A stretch of DNA of 64,000 nucleotides from Paracoccaceae bacterium (GCA_033344815.1 JAWPMR010000001.1:2528136-2592135); one strand, 5' to 3'; numbered from the stretch's first letter, positions 34,394 to 44,709 are shown. A program made the numbers and translations. Notes: generated from the sequence alone by a model not told the origin.

Positions 34394-34427
34394 AGCCCCG
34401 ATCCTACAAGATGGATCAGGGCTTTTT
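34394..34427 (+). terminator. rho-independent terminator after second ABC operon
   Basis: AGCCCCGATCC (34394-34404) pairs with GGATCAGGGCT (34413-34423) with one mismatch, and TTTT follows. It lies 28 bases after the permease stop and five bases before the stop of the convergent transglycosylase gene, so it probably serves both. Confidence 0.85.
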
Positions 34428-34432
34428 AGCGG

Positions 34433-35773
34433 TTAACGCAGACGCTTCAGCAAATTCAGCGAGGCATATCCATCCGGTGTCAAACCCTGGCTGCGTTGAA
34501 ATCCGCGCACTGCATCGATGGTCTTGGGCCCTATTTTGCCATCCACACCCTTTGTGCTGAAACCTGCCCGCGTCAGGCGTCGCTGCATCTCCTGACGCTC
34601 CGCAAAGGTTAACGCGCGATCATCGCGTGGCCAGCGCGCCTTGATTGCCGGACCACCCTTGATGCGATCGCTCAGATGACCGACACCGATCACATAGGCA
34701 TCCGCTGTATTGTAACGTTCAATGACGCTGAAATTTTTGAAGATCATAAAGGCTGCGCCCTGACTGCCAGCCGGCAAAAGGATCGCCGCTTTGCCATGGT
34801 TGGGCACTGACCGACCCGCCATATCAACCACGCCGAGACGCGCCCATTGTCGCGGTGATTTCGTGGTCTTGCGGTTGGCGAGGGTAAAATCAAACCCTTG
34901 CGGCAGTTGTACTTCAACGCCCCACGGTTGGCCCGTGACCCACCCAAACCGCGACAGGTATGCGGCCGTTGACGCCAATGCATCCGATGGATCATCCGAC
35001 CAGATATCGCGCCGGCCGTCGCCTGTAAAATCCACCGCATAGTCAAGGTAAGACGTCGGAATAAACTGTGTATGCCCCATCGCACCCGCCCAACTGCCGG
35101 TCATATTACGCGGGCTGGTATCGCCGTTTTGCAGGATCTCAAGCGCCGCGATCAGCTGTTCCTCGAAGAACGCGCCGCGCCGACCATCATAGGCCAGGGT
35201 CGCGAGAGATTGAACGATATCGTTTTTGCCACGAAACGTACCATAAGCACTTTCCAGCCCCCAAACCGCGACCACGACTTCCTTCTCAACGCCAAAGCGC
35301 TTTTCAATCGCATCCAGCTTACGGGCGTGTGCCTGAAGCGCAGACTTGCCATTCGCGATCCGCGTGTTTGATGCAGCGCTATCGAGATAGTCCCATATTG
35401 TCTTGGTAAATTCCGATTGATTGCGGTCCCGCTTGATGACGTCCGGATCATATTGAACACCGTCGAAAGCCGCGCGCAGCGTGTCTTTGCGAATACCTGC
35501 GGCGCTGGCCCGGGGTTGAAAGCCTTTGACCCAGAGGGCAAAACCATGGTTCGCCACCGCGTTTGACACCGCTGGTATTGGTGCGGTTGGCAAATTGGAC
35601 GGCCTGAGTTTCGGTCGCACGGCATACACGGTGATGATCCCATTGTTAACTTGAAGGGTCTCCGTTCCCGGTCTAATTTCAGGTCGCAAAGCTTGCAGCG
35701 CGCTCGTCGCGCTTACATCATTGCCGATCACTCCGGTTGCCAAAGCAACCACGCCCAACGCTTTCCACCGCAT
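34433..35773 (-). CDS. lytic murein transglycosylase (MltB family) with peptidoglycan-binding domain
   Basis: 446 residues with an N-terminal Sec signal (about 1-22). The catalytic domain (about 75-375) has the glutamate in VVAVWGLESAYGTFRG, and GSWAGAMGHTQFIPTSYLDYAVD with FTGDGRRDIW, all MltB hallmarks. The C-terminal PG-binding domain 1 (about 385-445) reads QRRLTRAGFSTKGVDGKIGP. It cleaves the MurNAc-GlcNAc bond in the periplasm, forming 1,6-anhydro ends. It lacks a lipobox, so it is likely soluble. It converges on the ABC operon. Confidence 0.92.
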   Translation of the reverse strand: MRWKALGVVALATGVIGNDVSATSALQALRPEIRPGTETLQVNNGIITVYAVRPKLRPSNLPTAPIPAVSNAVANHGFALWVKGFQPRASAAGIRKDTLRAAFDGVQYDPDVIKRDRNQSEFTKTIWDYLDSAASNTRIANGKSALQAHARKLDAIEKRFGVEKEVVVAVWGLESAYGTFRGKNDIVQSLATLAYDGRRGAFFEEQLIAALEILQNGDTSPRNMTGSWAGAMGHTQFIPTSYLDYAVDFTGDGRRDIWSDDPSDALASTAAYLSRFGWVTGQPWGVEVQLPQGFDFTLANRKTTKSPRQWARLGVVDMAGRSVPNHGKAAILLPAGSQGAAFMIFKNFSVIERYNTADAYVIGVGHLSDRIKGGPAIKARWPRDDRALTFAERQEMQRRLTRAGFSTKGVDGKIGPKTIDAVRGFQRSQGLTPDGYASLNLLKRLR

Positions 35774-35843
35774 GATTTGCCCTATTACTGCTCTATTTTT
35801 GTTTGCAGCGAGTGTAGCGCTTTTTGCCCGTTTTCGAAAGAAT

Positions 35844-36563
35844 TCAATCTTCGGTTATGCGATCATTTGCCGATTCTTCCATTTGGCAGCGGATAATCTC
35901 GAGATGTTCGCGCAGCATCGGCACACGGCGCGGCCGGAAACTGGTCTCTGTGCGGCACAGATTTCGCATCCGGTCCAACCTGAACGTTCTGAAATCCTTG
36001 CGAAGATGACACCAGGCCATCAACACGTTTGATTTGTCGAAATAGACCAGTCCCAAGGGATCAACCCGCCGTTCCGTGTCGGTACCATAGCGGTCACGAT
36101 ACTGAAATTGAATGGTGAACTCGTCCCATGTTGCGACGCGCAAAGCTGCCACGTCGATACTGATCTCAGGTAGTTTGACAAACCGATGTGCGTCCAGCAC
36201 CGCGTGTTGCAATCTGTGCGCCTGACGGGGTGGCACGCGTGCTTTGATCTTGGCCAAAGCGGAACGCGCCGCCTTGGCAAGAGAAGGGTCACCAATCACC
36301 GCAACATCACGCAGCCCCAGAACCAAAGCTTCCAATTCATCATCCTCAAATCCAAGGGGCGGCAAGGCTGCATCCTCGATCAGGGTGTAACCAAACCCTG
36401 CTTCCCCATCGATCACCGCGCCCATACTGCGTAGCGCGTCAATGTCGCGGTAGATTGTGCGTTCGGACATGTGCATTTCGTGCGCCAATTGACGGGCCGT
36501 CACAGGTGGCGACAACCGACGCAGCATTTGCATCATTTGAAACAGGCGATGTGTTCGACTCAT
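35844..36563 (-). CDS. YafY-type HTH/WYL-domain transcriptional regulator
   Basis: 239 residues. The N-terminal HTH_11 domain (about 1-60) has TARQLAHEMHMSERTIYRDIDALRSMG. The C-terminal WYL domain (about 130-235) shows LGLVYFDKSNVLMAWCHLRKDFRTFRLDRM, the pocket that senses a ligand. Its gene diverges from the GST-like gene at 36642. The 78-base interval contains a direct repeat-like TGACAGAAATTGACAGG, so it probably controls that gene. The ligand is unknown. Confidence 0.9.
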   Translation of the reverse strand: MSRTHRLFQMMQMLRRLSPPVTARQLAHEMHMSERTIYRDIDALRSMGAVIDGEAGFGYTLIEDAALPPLGFEDDELEALVLGLRDVAVIGDPSLAKAARSALAKIKARVPPRQAHRLQHAVLDAHRFVKLPEISIDVAALRVATWDEFTIQFQYRDRYGTDTERRVDPLGLVYFDKSNVLMAWCHLRKDFRTFRLDRMRNLCRTETSFRPRRVPMLREHLEIIRCQMEESANDRITED

Positions 36564-36641
36564 GAGGTCACCTTATCGCAGGTAGTGACAGAAATTGACA
36601 GGAGGGGTCTCTATTGATGCCTTCAAATCAAAGGAGCCCCA

Positions 36642-37334
36642 ATGATCGCACTGCTGACCTACCCGCCTGCTTTCGGCCAGTTTTCTGGCAGCCCGTTTTG
36701 TACGAAAGCTGCGCTGTTTTTAAACACCTCAGGACTGCAATGGCAGCGAGAGGACACGCTGGATCCTCGTCAGATGCCGCACCAAAAGCTACCCGTCATT
36801 CGCGCTGACGACCAGTTGATCGCAGACAGTGATATGATCCGCGCCTACCTGGAATCCAAGGGCGCTGAGTTTGACAAAGGGTTGTCGCAGATCGACAAAT
36901 CGACTTCTCGGGCGTTTATCCGCATGGCCGAAGAACACATTTACTTTCATGTCCTGTTGGATCGGTGGGGTAACGACGCCGTATGGCCCGACATTCGGGA
37001 TACATATTTCATCGCCATGCCCAAGATCCTAAGAGGGCTAATATCCGGCAAAATTCGCAAAAATGTCCTGCTCGGGATGCAGTCTCAAGGCCTGGGTCGC
37101 TTGAATGAAACCGAACGTTTGACCCGCTTAGAGCCTGATTTGGCAGCGATCACGACCCGGTTGTGGCAAAACCATTTTCTTTTTGGGGATCACCCCACGG
37201 CGGCCGATGCCTCTGTTGGGCCCATGCTGAGCGCTGCTGTCGCGACGCCCTGCGATACCCTGTTGTCGCGCCGAATACGGGATGATGACGTCCTGATGGC
37301 CTATATCAAAAGGGTCGATGACCTTTTGACCTAA
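36642..37334 (+). CDS. glutathione S-transferase-like protein
   Basis: 230 residues from the ATG at 36642, with AGGAG upstream. The N-terminal thioredoxin-like domain (about 1-80) has SPFCTKAALFLNTSG and KLPVIRADDQLIADSDMI, the GSH-binding cis-Pro and Asp-Ser pair. A helical C-terminal domain follows. It resembles the GST N-terminal/metaxin-like group, but the substrate is unknown. It is controlled perhaps by the divergent WYL regulator. Its stop overlaps the convergent rnr stop by four bases. Confidence 0.8.
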   Translation: MIALLTYPPAFGQFSGSPFCTKAALFLNTSGLQWQREDTLDPRQMPHQKLPVIRADDQLIADSDMIRAYLESKGAEFDKGLSQIDKSTSRAFIRMAEEHIYFHVLLDRWGNDAVWPDIRDTYFIAMPKILRGLISGKIRKNVLLGMQSQGLGRLNETERLTRLEPDLAAITTRLWQNHFLFGDHPTAADASVGPMLSAAVATPCDTLLSRRIRDDDVLMAYIKRVDDLLT

Positions 37335-39586
37335 CGCCTCGTGCGTTTGACCTTGCGCTTGGTCTTATCCGCTTTGCGTTTCGCCTTCGCGCCCCGGCGT
37401 TTGGGCGAGCGCCCGGCGGGAGACCTGCGCCCTTGCGGAATGGCATCCCCCTCAAGCGCCAGCAATTCCAACGCAATCCCACCTGTCACGGGGGCGGCCT
37501 CAGCCAGACGCACAGTGACACGTTGACCAAGGCTGATCATCATGCCGGTGTCCGACCCCATCAGGGTGCCGGCCTCTGCGTCATAGTGGAAGTATTCCCG
37601 CCCAATCGAGCGCATCGGAATGAGCCCGTCCGCCCCCGTCTCATCAAGTTTCACAAACACACCAAACCGTGCGATTCCACTGATCCGGCCCGAGAATTCA
37701 TTGCCAACCCGCTCACTCAGGAAGGACGCCATATAGCGGTCTGTCGTATCACGTTCAGCGATCATCGAACGCCGCTCAGTATCGGAGATATGTTCTCCAA
37801 TCTGATCAAGGTCGTCATAATCCTCAGGGCGTAATCCATCCTTGCCCCACCCATGCGCCGCAATCAGCGCACGGTGCACAATCAGGTCTGCATAGCGGCG
37901 GATGGGCGAGGTGAAATGCGCATAGCGTCCCAAGGCAAGTCCGAAATGTCCCAGATTTTGCGGTCCATAGTAGGCCTGTGTCATCGACCGCAGTGCCGAC
38001 ATATTGATCAATTCAGCCTCATCAGAGCCTGCAGCCTCGTTCAACAGACGATTCAGGTGCGCAGTCTTCAAGACTTGTCCTTTGGCCAGATTGAACCCGC
38101 TTGCCTTTGCCGTCTCACGCAGTGCATCGAGTTTTTCCGGGCTGGGCTCTTCGTGCACGCGAAACAGTAGTGGAACTTTCTTGGCGATCAGTGTTTCGGC
38201 TGCGGCAACATTTGCCAGAACCATGAACTCTTCGATCAGGCGGTGCGCATCCAAACGTTCCTTGAAGTTTACTGCGGTGACCTTCCCATCGGCGTCCAGT
38301 TCGATACGACGTTCGGGGAGATCCAACTCCAGCGGCTGACGCCTTTCGCGTGCCGTCACCAAGGCCGCGTAGGCCGCATATAGTGGCTCTAATACGGGCT
38401 CTAACAAAGACCCACAGCGATCATTCGGTGCGCCATCCATCGCCTGTTGCACTTCTTCGTAGTGCAATGAAGCCGGCGAGCGCATTAATCCACGGTGAAA
38501 GCTGTGCGCAAGTTTGTTGCCTTCTGCATCCAATTGCATTCGCACCGCGATACAGGCGCGGGGCACGCCTTCATGCAAGGAACACAAATCGCCCGACAAT
38601 CGGTCCGGCAACATCGGCACAACCCGATCAGGGAAATAAGTGGAGTTACCGCGCTTGCGGGCCTCTCGATCCAGCGCAGAACCGGGGGTGACATAAGCCG
38701 CAACATCGGCAATCGCGACCCAGACGACATGCCCGCCTGCATTCTTCGGATCCTTATCCGCATGCGCACAACAGGCGTCATCATGATCGCGCGCATCAGA
38801 CGGATCAATGGTGATCAGCGGAAGGTCCCGTAAATCCTCTCGTCCTTTAAGCTCAACGGGTTTAGCACGATCCGCGTCCATGATGACCTCATCGGGAAAT
38901 GCATCCGGGATACCGTGCTGGTGAATTGCAATCAGCGAGACAGCTTTGGCCGCCGATGGGTCCCCAAGCCGCTCGACGATGCGCGCGCGCGGCAAGCCCA
39001 TCCGACCCTTGGGCCCGGCTTGTTCGGCCTCAACCAATTCACCGTCTTTGGCTCCATGCGTGGCGTCCCCCGCGACGTGCCATTCCTTGTCCGAACCCTT
39101 GTCGATGGGTAAGATGCGTCCGCCCTCCGCAGTCTTGCGGAAAACACCCAGCACACGGCGCGGATTGGTGCCAATTCTGCGGATCAGGCGCGCTTCATAG
39201 TGATGATCCTCGCCCTTGACCAACGTCAAACGCGCTAGAATACGGTCACCAGGTCCCAGTGCCGGATCAGACGCGCGCGGAATAATCAGAACGATTGGTT
39301 CGAACCCTTCGCCCTGCCATTCCATTGGCTTGGCGAATAAGTCACCGTCCTTGTCCGGGCCTGTGACCTGCAACACGCTGACGGGCGGCAAACGGTCCGG
39401 GTCCTGATAACTGCGCTTGCGCTTTTCCAGATGCCCCTCTGCTTCAAGCTCTTTGAGCACGCGTTTAAGATCAATGCGCGCGGCACCTTTGATGCCAAAA
39501 GCCTTTGCAATGTCCCGCTTGGCTGTCAGCGCAGGGTTTTCGCCGATCCAATCGAGGATTTCAGTTTTTGTGGGGATGCGGGTCAT
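37331..39586 (-). CDS. rnr: ribonuclease R
   Basis: 751 residues from the ATG at 39586. A helix-turn-helix N-terminus (about 1-65) is followed by cold-shock-type OB domains. The RNB catalytic domain (about 240-560) carries the metal Asp cluster in ITIDPSDARDHDDACCA and the conserved GHFGLALGRYAHFTSPIRRYADL. An S1 domain (about 615-700) and a Lys/Arg-rich tail complete it. RNase R degrades structured RNA from the 3' end and takes part in rRNA quality control. It is the last gene of a run from dapE. Confidence 0.96.
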   Translation of the reverse strand: MTRIPTKTEILDWIGENPALTAKRDIAKAFGIKGAARIDLKRVLKELEAEGHLEKRKRSYQDPDRLPPVSVLQVTGPDKDGDLFAKPMEWQGEGFEPIVLIIPRASDPALGPGDRILARLTLVKGEDHHYEARLIRRIGTNPRRVLGVFRKTAEGGRILPIDKGSDKEWHVAGDATHGAKDGELVEAEQAGPKGRMGLPRARIVERLGDPSAAKAVSLIAIHQHGIPDAFPDEVIMDADRAKPVELKGREDLRDLPLITIDPSDARDHDDACCAHADKDPKNAGGHVVWVAIADVAAYVTPGSALDREARKRGNSTYFPDRVVPMLPDRLSGDLCSLHEGVPRACIAVRMQLDAEGNKLAHSFHRGLMRSPASLHYEEVQQAMDGAPNDRCGSLLEPVLEPLYAAYAALVTARERRQPLELDLPERRIELDADGKVTAVNFKERLDAHRLIEEFMVLANVAAAETLIAKKVPLLFRVHEEPSPEKLDALRETAKASGFNLAKGQVLKTAHLNRLLNEAAGSDEAELINMSALRSMTQAYYGPQNLGHFGLALGRYAHFTSPIRRYADLIVHRALIAAHGWGKDGLRPEDYDDLDQIGEHISDTERRSMIAERDTTDRYMASFLSERVGNEFSGRISGIARFGVFVKLDETGADGLIPMRSIGREYFHYDAEAGTLMGSDTGMMISLGQRVTVRLAEAAPVTGGIALELLALEGDAIPQGRRSPAGRSPKRRGAKAKRKADKTKRKVKRTRR

Positions 39587-39591
39587 GGACC

Positions 39592-40191
39592 TCAGGTAAC
39601 ACGCACGCTCGGTGTCGTCATGCGCAAATCGCATGCGCGGTCCACATCCTGCAAGGTATCGACAAAGGCGACGCGCGCCTCTGGCAGCGTCGCGATGGTG
39701 TCCGCCAAAGCATGTTCTGACGACCAGCGTACACCTTTGAAAAGCCGCGGTGAAACAGCCCGTACCCGCTTCATTCCGACCAACCAGTAACCGCCATCGG
39801 GTGCCGCGCCGAAAACGGCATCTGATGCGCCCAAAACCCGGAAAGCACGTGCGATATGAGCTCGAGAAATCTGGGGAATATCCGCCCCAATGATACAGAT
39901 CGGACCCGGCCTCGGCAGCGACAAAAGCCGCGCCATGCGATCCCCCAGATCACCATGCCCCTGTGGGACCCGTGCAAGATGTCCTTGCCACACTCTGCTT
40001 TCGAGGCCCTCAACGTCCGGGCTTACAGCCAAAACAACCTGCCAGCGGGGATCTTCAATGCGCGCGATCAGCCGCCGCGCTTGATGTCGGAACCACCATG
40101 CGGCAGGCACCATGCCAATGTCCCGCCCCAGACGCGTTTTGACACGGCCCGGGCGCGGCTCTTTGAGCATTACGACCAGCGTCCGTTTCAA
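39592..40191 (-). CDS. TIGR04282/DUF2064 family GT-A-type protein
   Basis: 199 residues. It begins [22 protein letters not shown], the family's nucleotide-binding start. CIIGADIPQISRAHI (the DxP-like metal site) and DAVFGAAPDGGYWLVGMKR are the other two conserved blocks. The fold is that of nucleotide-sugar transferases and cofactor guanylyltransferases, and the exact reaction is unknown. Its ATG overlaps the stop of the acetyltransferase gene by four bases. Confidence 0.85.
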   Translation of the reverse strand: MKRTLVVMLKEPRPGRVKTRLGRDIGMVPAAWWFRHQARRLIARIEDPRWQVVLAVSPDVEGLESRVWQGHLARVPQGHGDLGDRMARLLSLPRPGPICIIGADIPQISRAHIARAFRVLGASDAVFGAAPDGGYWLVGMKRVRAVSPRLFKGVRWSSEHALADTIATLPEARVAFVDTLQDVDRACDLRMTTPSVRVT

Positions 40192-40610
40192 AGGTCTTGC
40201 TCCATGTCGCGATGATCAATGCCAGCGTCATCATAGACCGGGCCAAACGGGATGAACCCCAGTTTCTGGTAAAAAGCCAAAGCGTGCAGTTGTGCGCCCA
40301 GTTTTACTCGCCGCACGTTGGGTTGGTTTCTTGCGATCTCAACACAGGCCCGGATCAAAGCGACTCCAAGACCGGTCCCGCGCCAGTCTGACAACACGCA
40401 AACCCGACCAATCTTGACGGTATTGCCCTCCATCACGAGCCGTGCTGTGCCAACCGGGTAATTCTCTACGCGGGCCAACAAATGCAAGGCATCCGCGTCC
40501 TGATCATCCACCTCGTCGGTCTCCGAGACACCTTGTTCCTCGATGAATACGGCGCGGCGCAATGACAGGCATGTCGTGATGTCTTGGCTGAGCGCGATGT
40601 CAACGTTCAT
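40188..40610 (-). CDS. GNAT family N-acetyltransferase
   Basis: 140 residues. The acetyl-CoA site is visible in [26 protein letters not shown] (the R/Q-x-x-G-x-G/A loop, about 75-90). The C-terminal helix-strand [21 protein letters not shown] is typical of the ElaA/YjdJ-like group. It transfers acetyl to an amine, but the substrate is not indicated. Overlaps of four bases with dapE and with the next gene show coupled translation. Confidence 0.88.
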   Translation of the reverse strand: MNVDIALSQDITTCLSLRRAVFIEEQGVSETDEVDDQDADALHLLARVENYPVGTARLVMEGNTVKIGRVCVLSDWRGTGLGVALIRACVEIARNQPNVRRVKLGAQLHALAFYQKLGFIPFGPVYDDAGIDHRDMEQDL

Positions 40611-41752
40611 GCAAAATAGTCTTTCAGGATCCGGGAATAGATCGCTTTGAGTTGATGGATGTGCTCGACCCGCACGTGTTCATCAACTTGGTGCATGGAC
40701 TGTCCCACAAGGCCAAACTCCACCACTGGACAGTGGCTCTTAACGAACCGCGCATCCGACGTGCCGCCGGTCGTGGACAGCACCGGGATGATCCCTGTTT
40801 CCGCCTCAACGGCCTTGGCCACCAAATCAGAAAGCGGGCCGGGTGGCGTGATGAAGCTCTCTCCGGAAATCTTTATCTTGACCGCGATTTGCACACCAAA
40901 TTCAGTTTCGATCCGCGTCACTTCTTTCTTGATCCACTCAGACAGGGAAGCACCGCTATGTCTGTCATTGAACCGAATATTCACCGCGGCACTGCATTCT
41001 GCTGGGATGACATTTGTCGCCGGGTTCCCGGTATCAACCGTCACAATTGCCAGCGTGGAGGGGTCAAAATGATCGGTTCCCTGATCCAGTTCGTGGCTTG
41101 CCAGTCGATCCATCAAGCGCATCATTGCAGGCATCGGGTTCAACGCCCGGTGCGGATAAGCAGAATGTCCCTGCTTTCCGGTCACCGTGACCCAAGCGGT
41201 CATTGAACCCCGTCGCCCGATTTTCATCATTTCGCCCATGGTATCGGGGCAGGTCGGTTCGCCCACGAGGCACACATCCATGCGTTCGCCCGCGTTTTCC
41301 ATATGCGCCAAAAGGGCGGTGGTACCATCAAGTGCGTCGCCTTCTTCGTCACCCGTAATGGCGAGGATGATGGCTCCGTCTGGCGCTGTCTCTTCGACGA
41401 AATCGACGGCGGCACAGGCGAATGCAGCAACGCCGGATTTCATATCCGTCGTGCCGCGACCAAAAAGAATGCCGTCTTCGATGAGTGCGCCAAATGGCGG
41501 TTTACGCCACGCCGCCGCATCCCCGATCGGGACAACATCCGTATGCCCGTTAAAACCAAAGGTTTTGGCATGACCTTTTGCGCCCCAACGCGCAAAGAGA
41601 TTTCGGATGCCGCCGCGATCTGCCCAAGCACATGCAAATCCTGCATCCGACAACACATCGTGCAAGATCTCGAGTGCGCCGTCATTTGCGGGCGTCACAG
41701 ATGCACATCGCACAAGATCAGCGGTCAGCGATACAGGGTCGAGGCCGGTCAT
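40607..41752 (-). CDS. dapE: succinyl-diaminopimelate desuccinylase
   Basis: 381 residues from the ATG at 41752, with AAGGA upstream. A reading 17 codons longer is rejected. Metal ligands appear in [13 protein letters not shown] (His), [10 protein letters not shown] (Asp), [12 protein letters not shown] (Glu pair) and the C-terminal [16 protein letters not shown] is the family block. It hydrolyses N-succinyl-LL-diaminopimelate to LL-DAP and succinate for lysine and peptidoglycan. dapD, two steps earlier in the pathway, lies 700 bases upstream on the same strand. Confidence 0.95.
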   Translation of the reverse strand: MTGLDPVSLTADLVRCASVTPANDGALEILHDVLSDAGFACAWADRGGIRNLFARWGAKGHAKTFGFNGHTDVVPIGDAAAWRKPPFGALIEDGILFGRGTTDMKSGVAAFACAAVDFVEETAPDGAIILAITGDEEGDALDGTTALLAHMENAGERMDVCLVGEPTCPDTMGEMMKIGRRGSMTAWVTVTGKQGHSAYPHRALNPMPAMMRLMDRLASHELDQGTDHFDPSTLAIVTVDTGNPATNVIPAECSAAVNIRFNDRHSGASLSEWIKKEVTRIETEFGVQIAVKIKISGESFITPPGPLSDLVAKAVEAETGIIPVLSTTGGTSDARFVKSHCPVVEFGLVGQSMHQVDEHVRVEHIHQLKAIYSRILKDYFA

Positions 41753-41903
41753 CAGGCGTTCCTTTTCAAGTCGCGTTTGGGTCGCCTCAAAGTTTGTGGC
41801 CAAAGCGTAGGAATGCCAAGGGGCTGGTGGTCAAAAGGCGGATAAACTACGCTAAACGTGCCTCGGTTTATGAGACTGCAACATCTGGACCAATCATTGC
41901 AGG

Positions 41904-42257
41904 TTAATCTGCTTCCGCTTCCGGATGCGTCCCAAAGAATGGTTCCATTTGTGCAATGATCACGGCATTTTCGTCCAGGGCCCGTTGCATCAGCCCTCGC
42001 TCTTCATCGTCGATATCATGACCCTCTGCCAAACGCTCTTCCAGGGTACCGTAGCCAGTCACATCCAATGGCGCGGTTTCGGCCTGTTTTAGAACGGCGA
42101 CGGTTTCTCTGACTGCCTCAGCCTCATCAATACCACTGGCAAATACCACCAGACCGGCCCCGGTAGCCTTTTCCGGCAAACCGTCACCGGTTTTACGCCC
42201 GATCTGAACGACGAGCGTGTAAACTTGCTGACGAGAGGGTTTCTTTTTCTGGCTCAT
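41904..42257 (-). CDS. conserved hypothetical protein
   Basis: 117 residues, hydrophilic and acidic at the C-terminus, without signal or membrane segment. A basic start (MSQKKKPSRQQ) leads into a compact part resembling an alpha/beta domain. I do not recognise the family. It lies between dapD and dapE on the same strand with 150 bases of non-coding DNA before dapE. The position suggests a conserved companion of the dap genes in this group, but no function can be given. Confidence 0.7.
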   Translation of the reverse strand: MSQKKKPSRQQVYTLVVQIGRKTGDGLPEKATGAGLVVFASGIDEAEAVRETVAVLKQAETAPLDVTGYGTLEERLAEGHDIDDEERGLMQRALDENAVIIAQMEPFFGTHPEAEAD

Positions 42258-42367
42258 GTCCTGTTTGTTAGTTCTTGGTGCTTTGCTTCACAACGGCTTT
42301 TTCTGGTGAAAAGGCCGCCCGCGCCATCTGCACCCGGTTGGGAGCAGATATGGCGATTTGGGACTTG

Positions 42368-42400
42368 AAAGCCCCCGCAATCGAAAATCGAAGGGGCTTT
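42368..42400 (-). terminator. dapD terminator hairpin
   Basis: AAAGCCCC (42368-42375) and GGGGCTTT (42393-42400) form an eight-base stem around a 17-base loop, 35 bases past the dapD stop. The stem ends are A- and T-rich on both strands. Confidence 0.65.
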
Positions 42401-42434
42401 GCGCGGCAAAACGGTCAGACTAATCCTGCAAGAG

Positions 42435-43262
42435 TCAATCGCGCAGCAATTCATTAATCGACGTCTTGGAGCGCGTTTGCGCATCGACCTTTTTGACAAT
42501 CACGGCGCAATAGAGGTTCACACCGTTTTTGGACGGCATCGAACCAGCGACCACAACAGATCCGGCGGGCACTTCGCCATAGGTGAATTCACCGGTTTCA
42601 CGATCTACGATTTTGGTCGATTTGCCAATGAACACGCCCATGCCCAGGACCGATCCTTCGCGCACAATACAGCCCTCAACCACTTCGGAGCGAGCACCGA
42701 TGAAGCAATTGTCCTCAATGATAGTAGGTCCAGCCTGCATTGGCTCCAAAACACCGCCAATGCCCACACCACCCGACAGATGCACGTTTTTACCGATCTG
42801 CGCGCAGGAACCAACAGTCGCCCATGTATCGACCATGGTGCCCTCATCAACATAGGCCCCGAGGTTCACGAACGATGGCATCAATACTACGCCCGGTGCG
42901 ATAAACGCGGATTTGCGCACCACACAATTTGGCACCGCGCGGAACCCCGCCGCCTTCCACTGGTTATCGCCCCAACCTGCAAATTTGCTGTCGACCTTAT
43001 CCCACCAACCACCGTCTTGCGGTCCGCCGCCCTGACGTTCCATATCCTTGATGCGGAACCCCAACAGCACGGCCTTTTTGGCCCACTGGTTCACATGCCA
43101 GTCACCGCTCGCCTGTTTCTCCGCGACCCGCAACTTGCCACCATCCAACGCTGCCAACGTATCTTCGATTGCCTCGCGGGTCTCTCCTGTTGTGGCAGGC
43201 GTGATGTTGTCGCGCGCCTCCCAGGCGGATTCGATGGCGGTTTCAAGCTGTGCGTTGGACAT
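42435..43262 (-). CDS. dapD: 2,3,4,5-tetrahydropyridine-2,6-dicarboxylate N-succinyltransferase
   Basis: 275 residues, the family length. The left-handed beta-helix of hexapeptide repeats runs from about 100 to 220, with [43 protein letters not shown] and [14 protein letters not shown]. It transfers succinyl from succinyl-CoA to tetrahydrodipicolinate in the lysine/DAP pathway. It is divergent from the LOG-family gene. Its own terminator follows, so dapE may have a separate promoter. Confidence 0.96.
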   Translation of the reverse strand: MSNAQLETAIESAWEARDNITPATTGETREAIEDTLAALDGGKLRVAEKQASGDWHVNQWAKKAVLLGFRIKDMERQGGGPQDGGWWDKVDSKFAGWGDNQWKAAGFRAVPNCVVRKSAFIAPGVVLMPSFVNLGAYVDEGTMVDTWATVGSCAQIGKNVHLSGGVGIGGVLEPMQAGPTIIEDNCFIGARSEVVEGCIVREGSVLGMGVFIGKSTKIVDRETGEFTYGEVPAGSVVVAGSMPSKNGVNLYCAVIVKKVDAQTRSKTSINELLRD

Positions 43263-43419
43263 AAGGCCCCCAAAAGGAAAAGAATGTTAATGCACGGCCT
43301 ATACAAGCGCTGGACAGGGCGCGCAATCATTCACAATTCAGATGTGTGCGCCAAAGCCATTGCATCTTGGGGCACAACATGGCCCCCTGACCAAAATCGA
43401 GTTTCCGGAGTTATCCCAG

Positions 43420-44262
43420 ATGAATAAACCCCGCCACCCTTTGCGCGATGCCCATACAGACCGCGACGCGATCAAAGAAGTACCGGACACGCCCCAGACC
43501 CGCGCGCCGGCGTATCGGCTTGCATTTGCGGACGAGGATTTCATGTGTCGCGAAGAATTGCGGCCGGTGCGTTTGCAGTTGGAATTGTTGAAACCGGAAA
43601 TGATGCTGGATGCGCATAGCATTACCAGCACCATCGTATTGTTTGGCGGTGCGCGCATTCCAAGCCCCACGAACAAGCACAAGGCGCGTACCAAAACTCT
43701 GGCGGATCTGTCCCATTTTTATGATGAGGCAAGAGAATTTGCGCGGCTCATGACCCTGAAAAGCCTGCAAAGCGAAGGACGCGAAAACGTCGTGGTTACG
43801 GGCGGCGGACCGGGCGTGATGGAGGCCGGCAATCGCGGCGCGATGGAGGCGGGAGGGCATTCAATTGGCCTGAACATCGTGCTTCCGCATGAACAGGCGC
43901 CGAACGAATACGTCACGCCGGAGCTGTGTTTCAACTTTCATTACTTCGCAATCCGCAAGATGCATTTCCTGATGCGTGCGCGTGCGATCTGCGTCTTTCC
44001 CGGTGGATTTGGCACAATGGATGAACTCTTTGAGGCCCTGACGCTCATTCAAACCGGACGCATGCAACCTGTACCCGTTTTACTCTTTGGACGCGCGTTC
44101 TGGGAACGCATTCTGGATTGGGAAGCCTTGGCAGATGCGGGCACCATATCTGACGAAGACCTTTCGCTTTTCCGCTTTGTGGATTCCGCCTCAGAGGCAA
44201 TGCATCTTATCGAAAACTGGGAGGACCTGCCAGCACGCGACAAATTACCCGGACGCAATTAA
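43420..44262 (+). CDS. LOG family protein (TIGR00730-type, lysine decarboxylase-like fold)
   Basis: 280 residues from the ATG at 43420, with CGGAG upstream. The Rossmann-like core has TGGGPGVMEAGNRGAMEAGG (about 130) and FPGGFGTMDELFEALTLIQTG (about 195). The second is the PGGxGTxxE motif of phosphoribohydrolases that release free bases from nucleotide monophosphates, as in cytokinin-activating LOG enzymes. An N-terminal extension of about 80 residues marks the longer bacterial subgroup. The physiological substrate is unknown. Confidence 0.88.
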   Translation: MNKPRHPLRDAHTDRDAIKEVPDTPQTRAPAYRLAFADEDFMCREELRPVRLQLELLKPEMMLDAHSITSTIVLFGGARIPSPTNKHKARTKTLADLSHFYDEAREFARLMTLKSLQSEGRENVVVTGGGPGVMEAGNRGAMEAGGHSIGLNIVLPHEQAPNEYVTPELCFNFHYFAIRKMHFLMRARAICVFPGGFGTMDELFEALTLIQTGRMQPVPVLLFGRAFWERILDWEALADAGTISDEDLSLFRFVDSASEAMHLIENWEDLPARDKLPGRN

Positions 44263-44351
44263 GGGAACAATTTCGAACCCAACGGTGTTGACCCTCCGAA
44301 ATGCCCATCACGTACCAGTTCTGGTCGCGAGGGCTAACTATGGAGAATAAA

Positions 44352-44708
44352 ATGGCACAAGCACGTACCAATGGAAAAGCCGACACCGCCGACGTGACAG
44401 CACAAATCGACACCATCAAGGATGACATTGCGGCCCTGACGGCCCTGATGTCGGAGATGGCCAAAGACAAGCGCGACGAGGCAAAAACGCAACTCAGGAA
44501 AACAGCATCTTCTGTCAAAGAGTCCGCGTCCGATACCATGGACGTTGCCCAACTCAAAGCGATTGAAAGCGGTGAAAAGCTCTATTCCGAGGCGGAGGCA
44601 GCGTATCACAAAGCCGAAGACTCAGTGCGGCAGCAGCCCGCAATGGCTGTTGGCATCGCGGCTGGCCTCGGCTTTCTCGTCGGTATGATGACCGCCCGCA
44701 GGTCGTAA
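44352..44708 (+). CDS. DUF883/ElaB-YqjD-like membrane-anchored protein
   Basis: 118 residues from the ATG at 44352, chosen because GGAGA lies six bases upstream. The earlier ATG at 44340 lies before that site. A long charged helix (about 15-90) precedes a C-terminal membrane segment AVGIAAGLGFLVGMMTARRS, the hallmark of ElaB/YqjD. In E. coli such proteins tether ribosomes to the inner membrane in stationary phase. It is followed after one base by a YqjE-like gene, the same order as yqjD-yqjE. Confidence 0.82.
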   Translation: MAQARTNGKADTADVTAQIDTIKDDIAALTALMSEMAKDKRDEAKTQLRKTASSVKESASDTMDVAQLKAIESGEKLYSEAEAAYHKAEDSVRQQPAMAVGIAAGLGFLVGMMTARRS

Positions 44709-44709
44709 T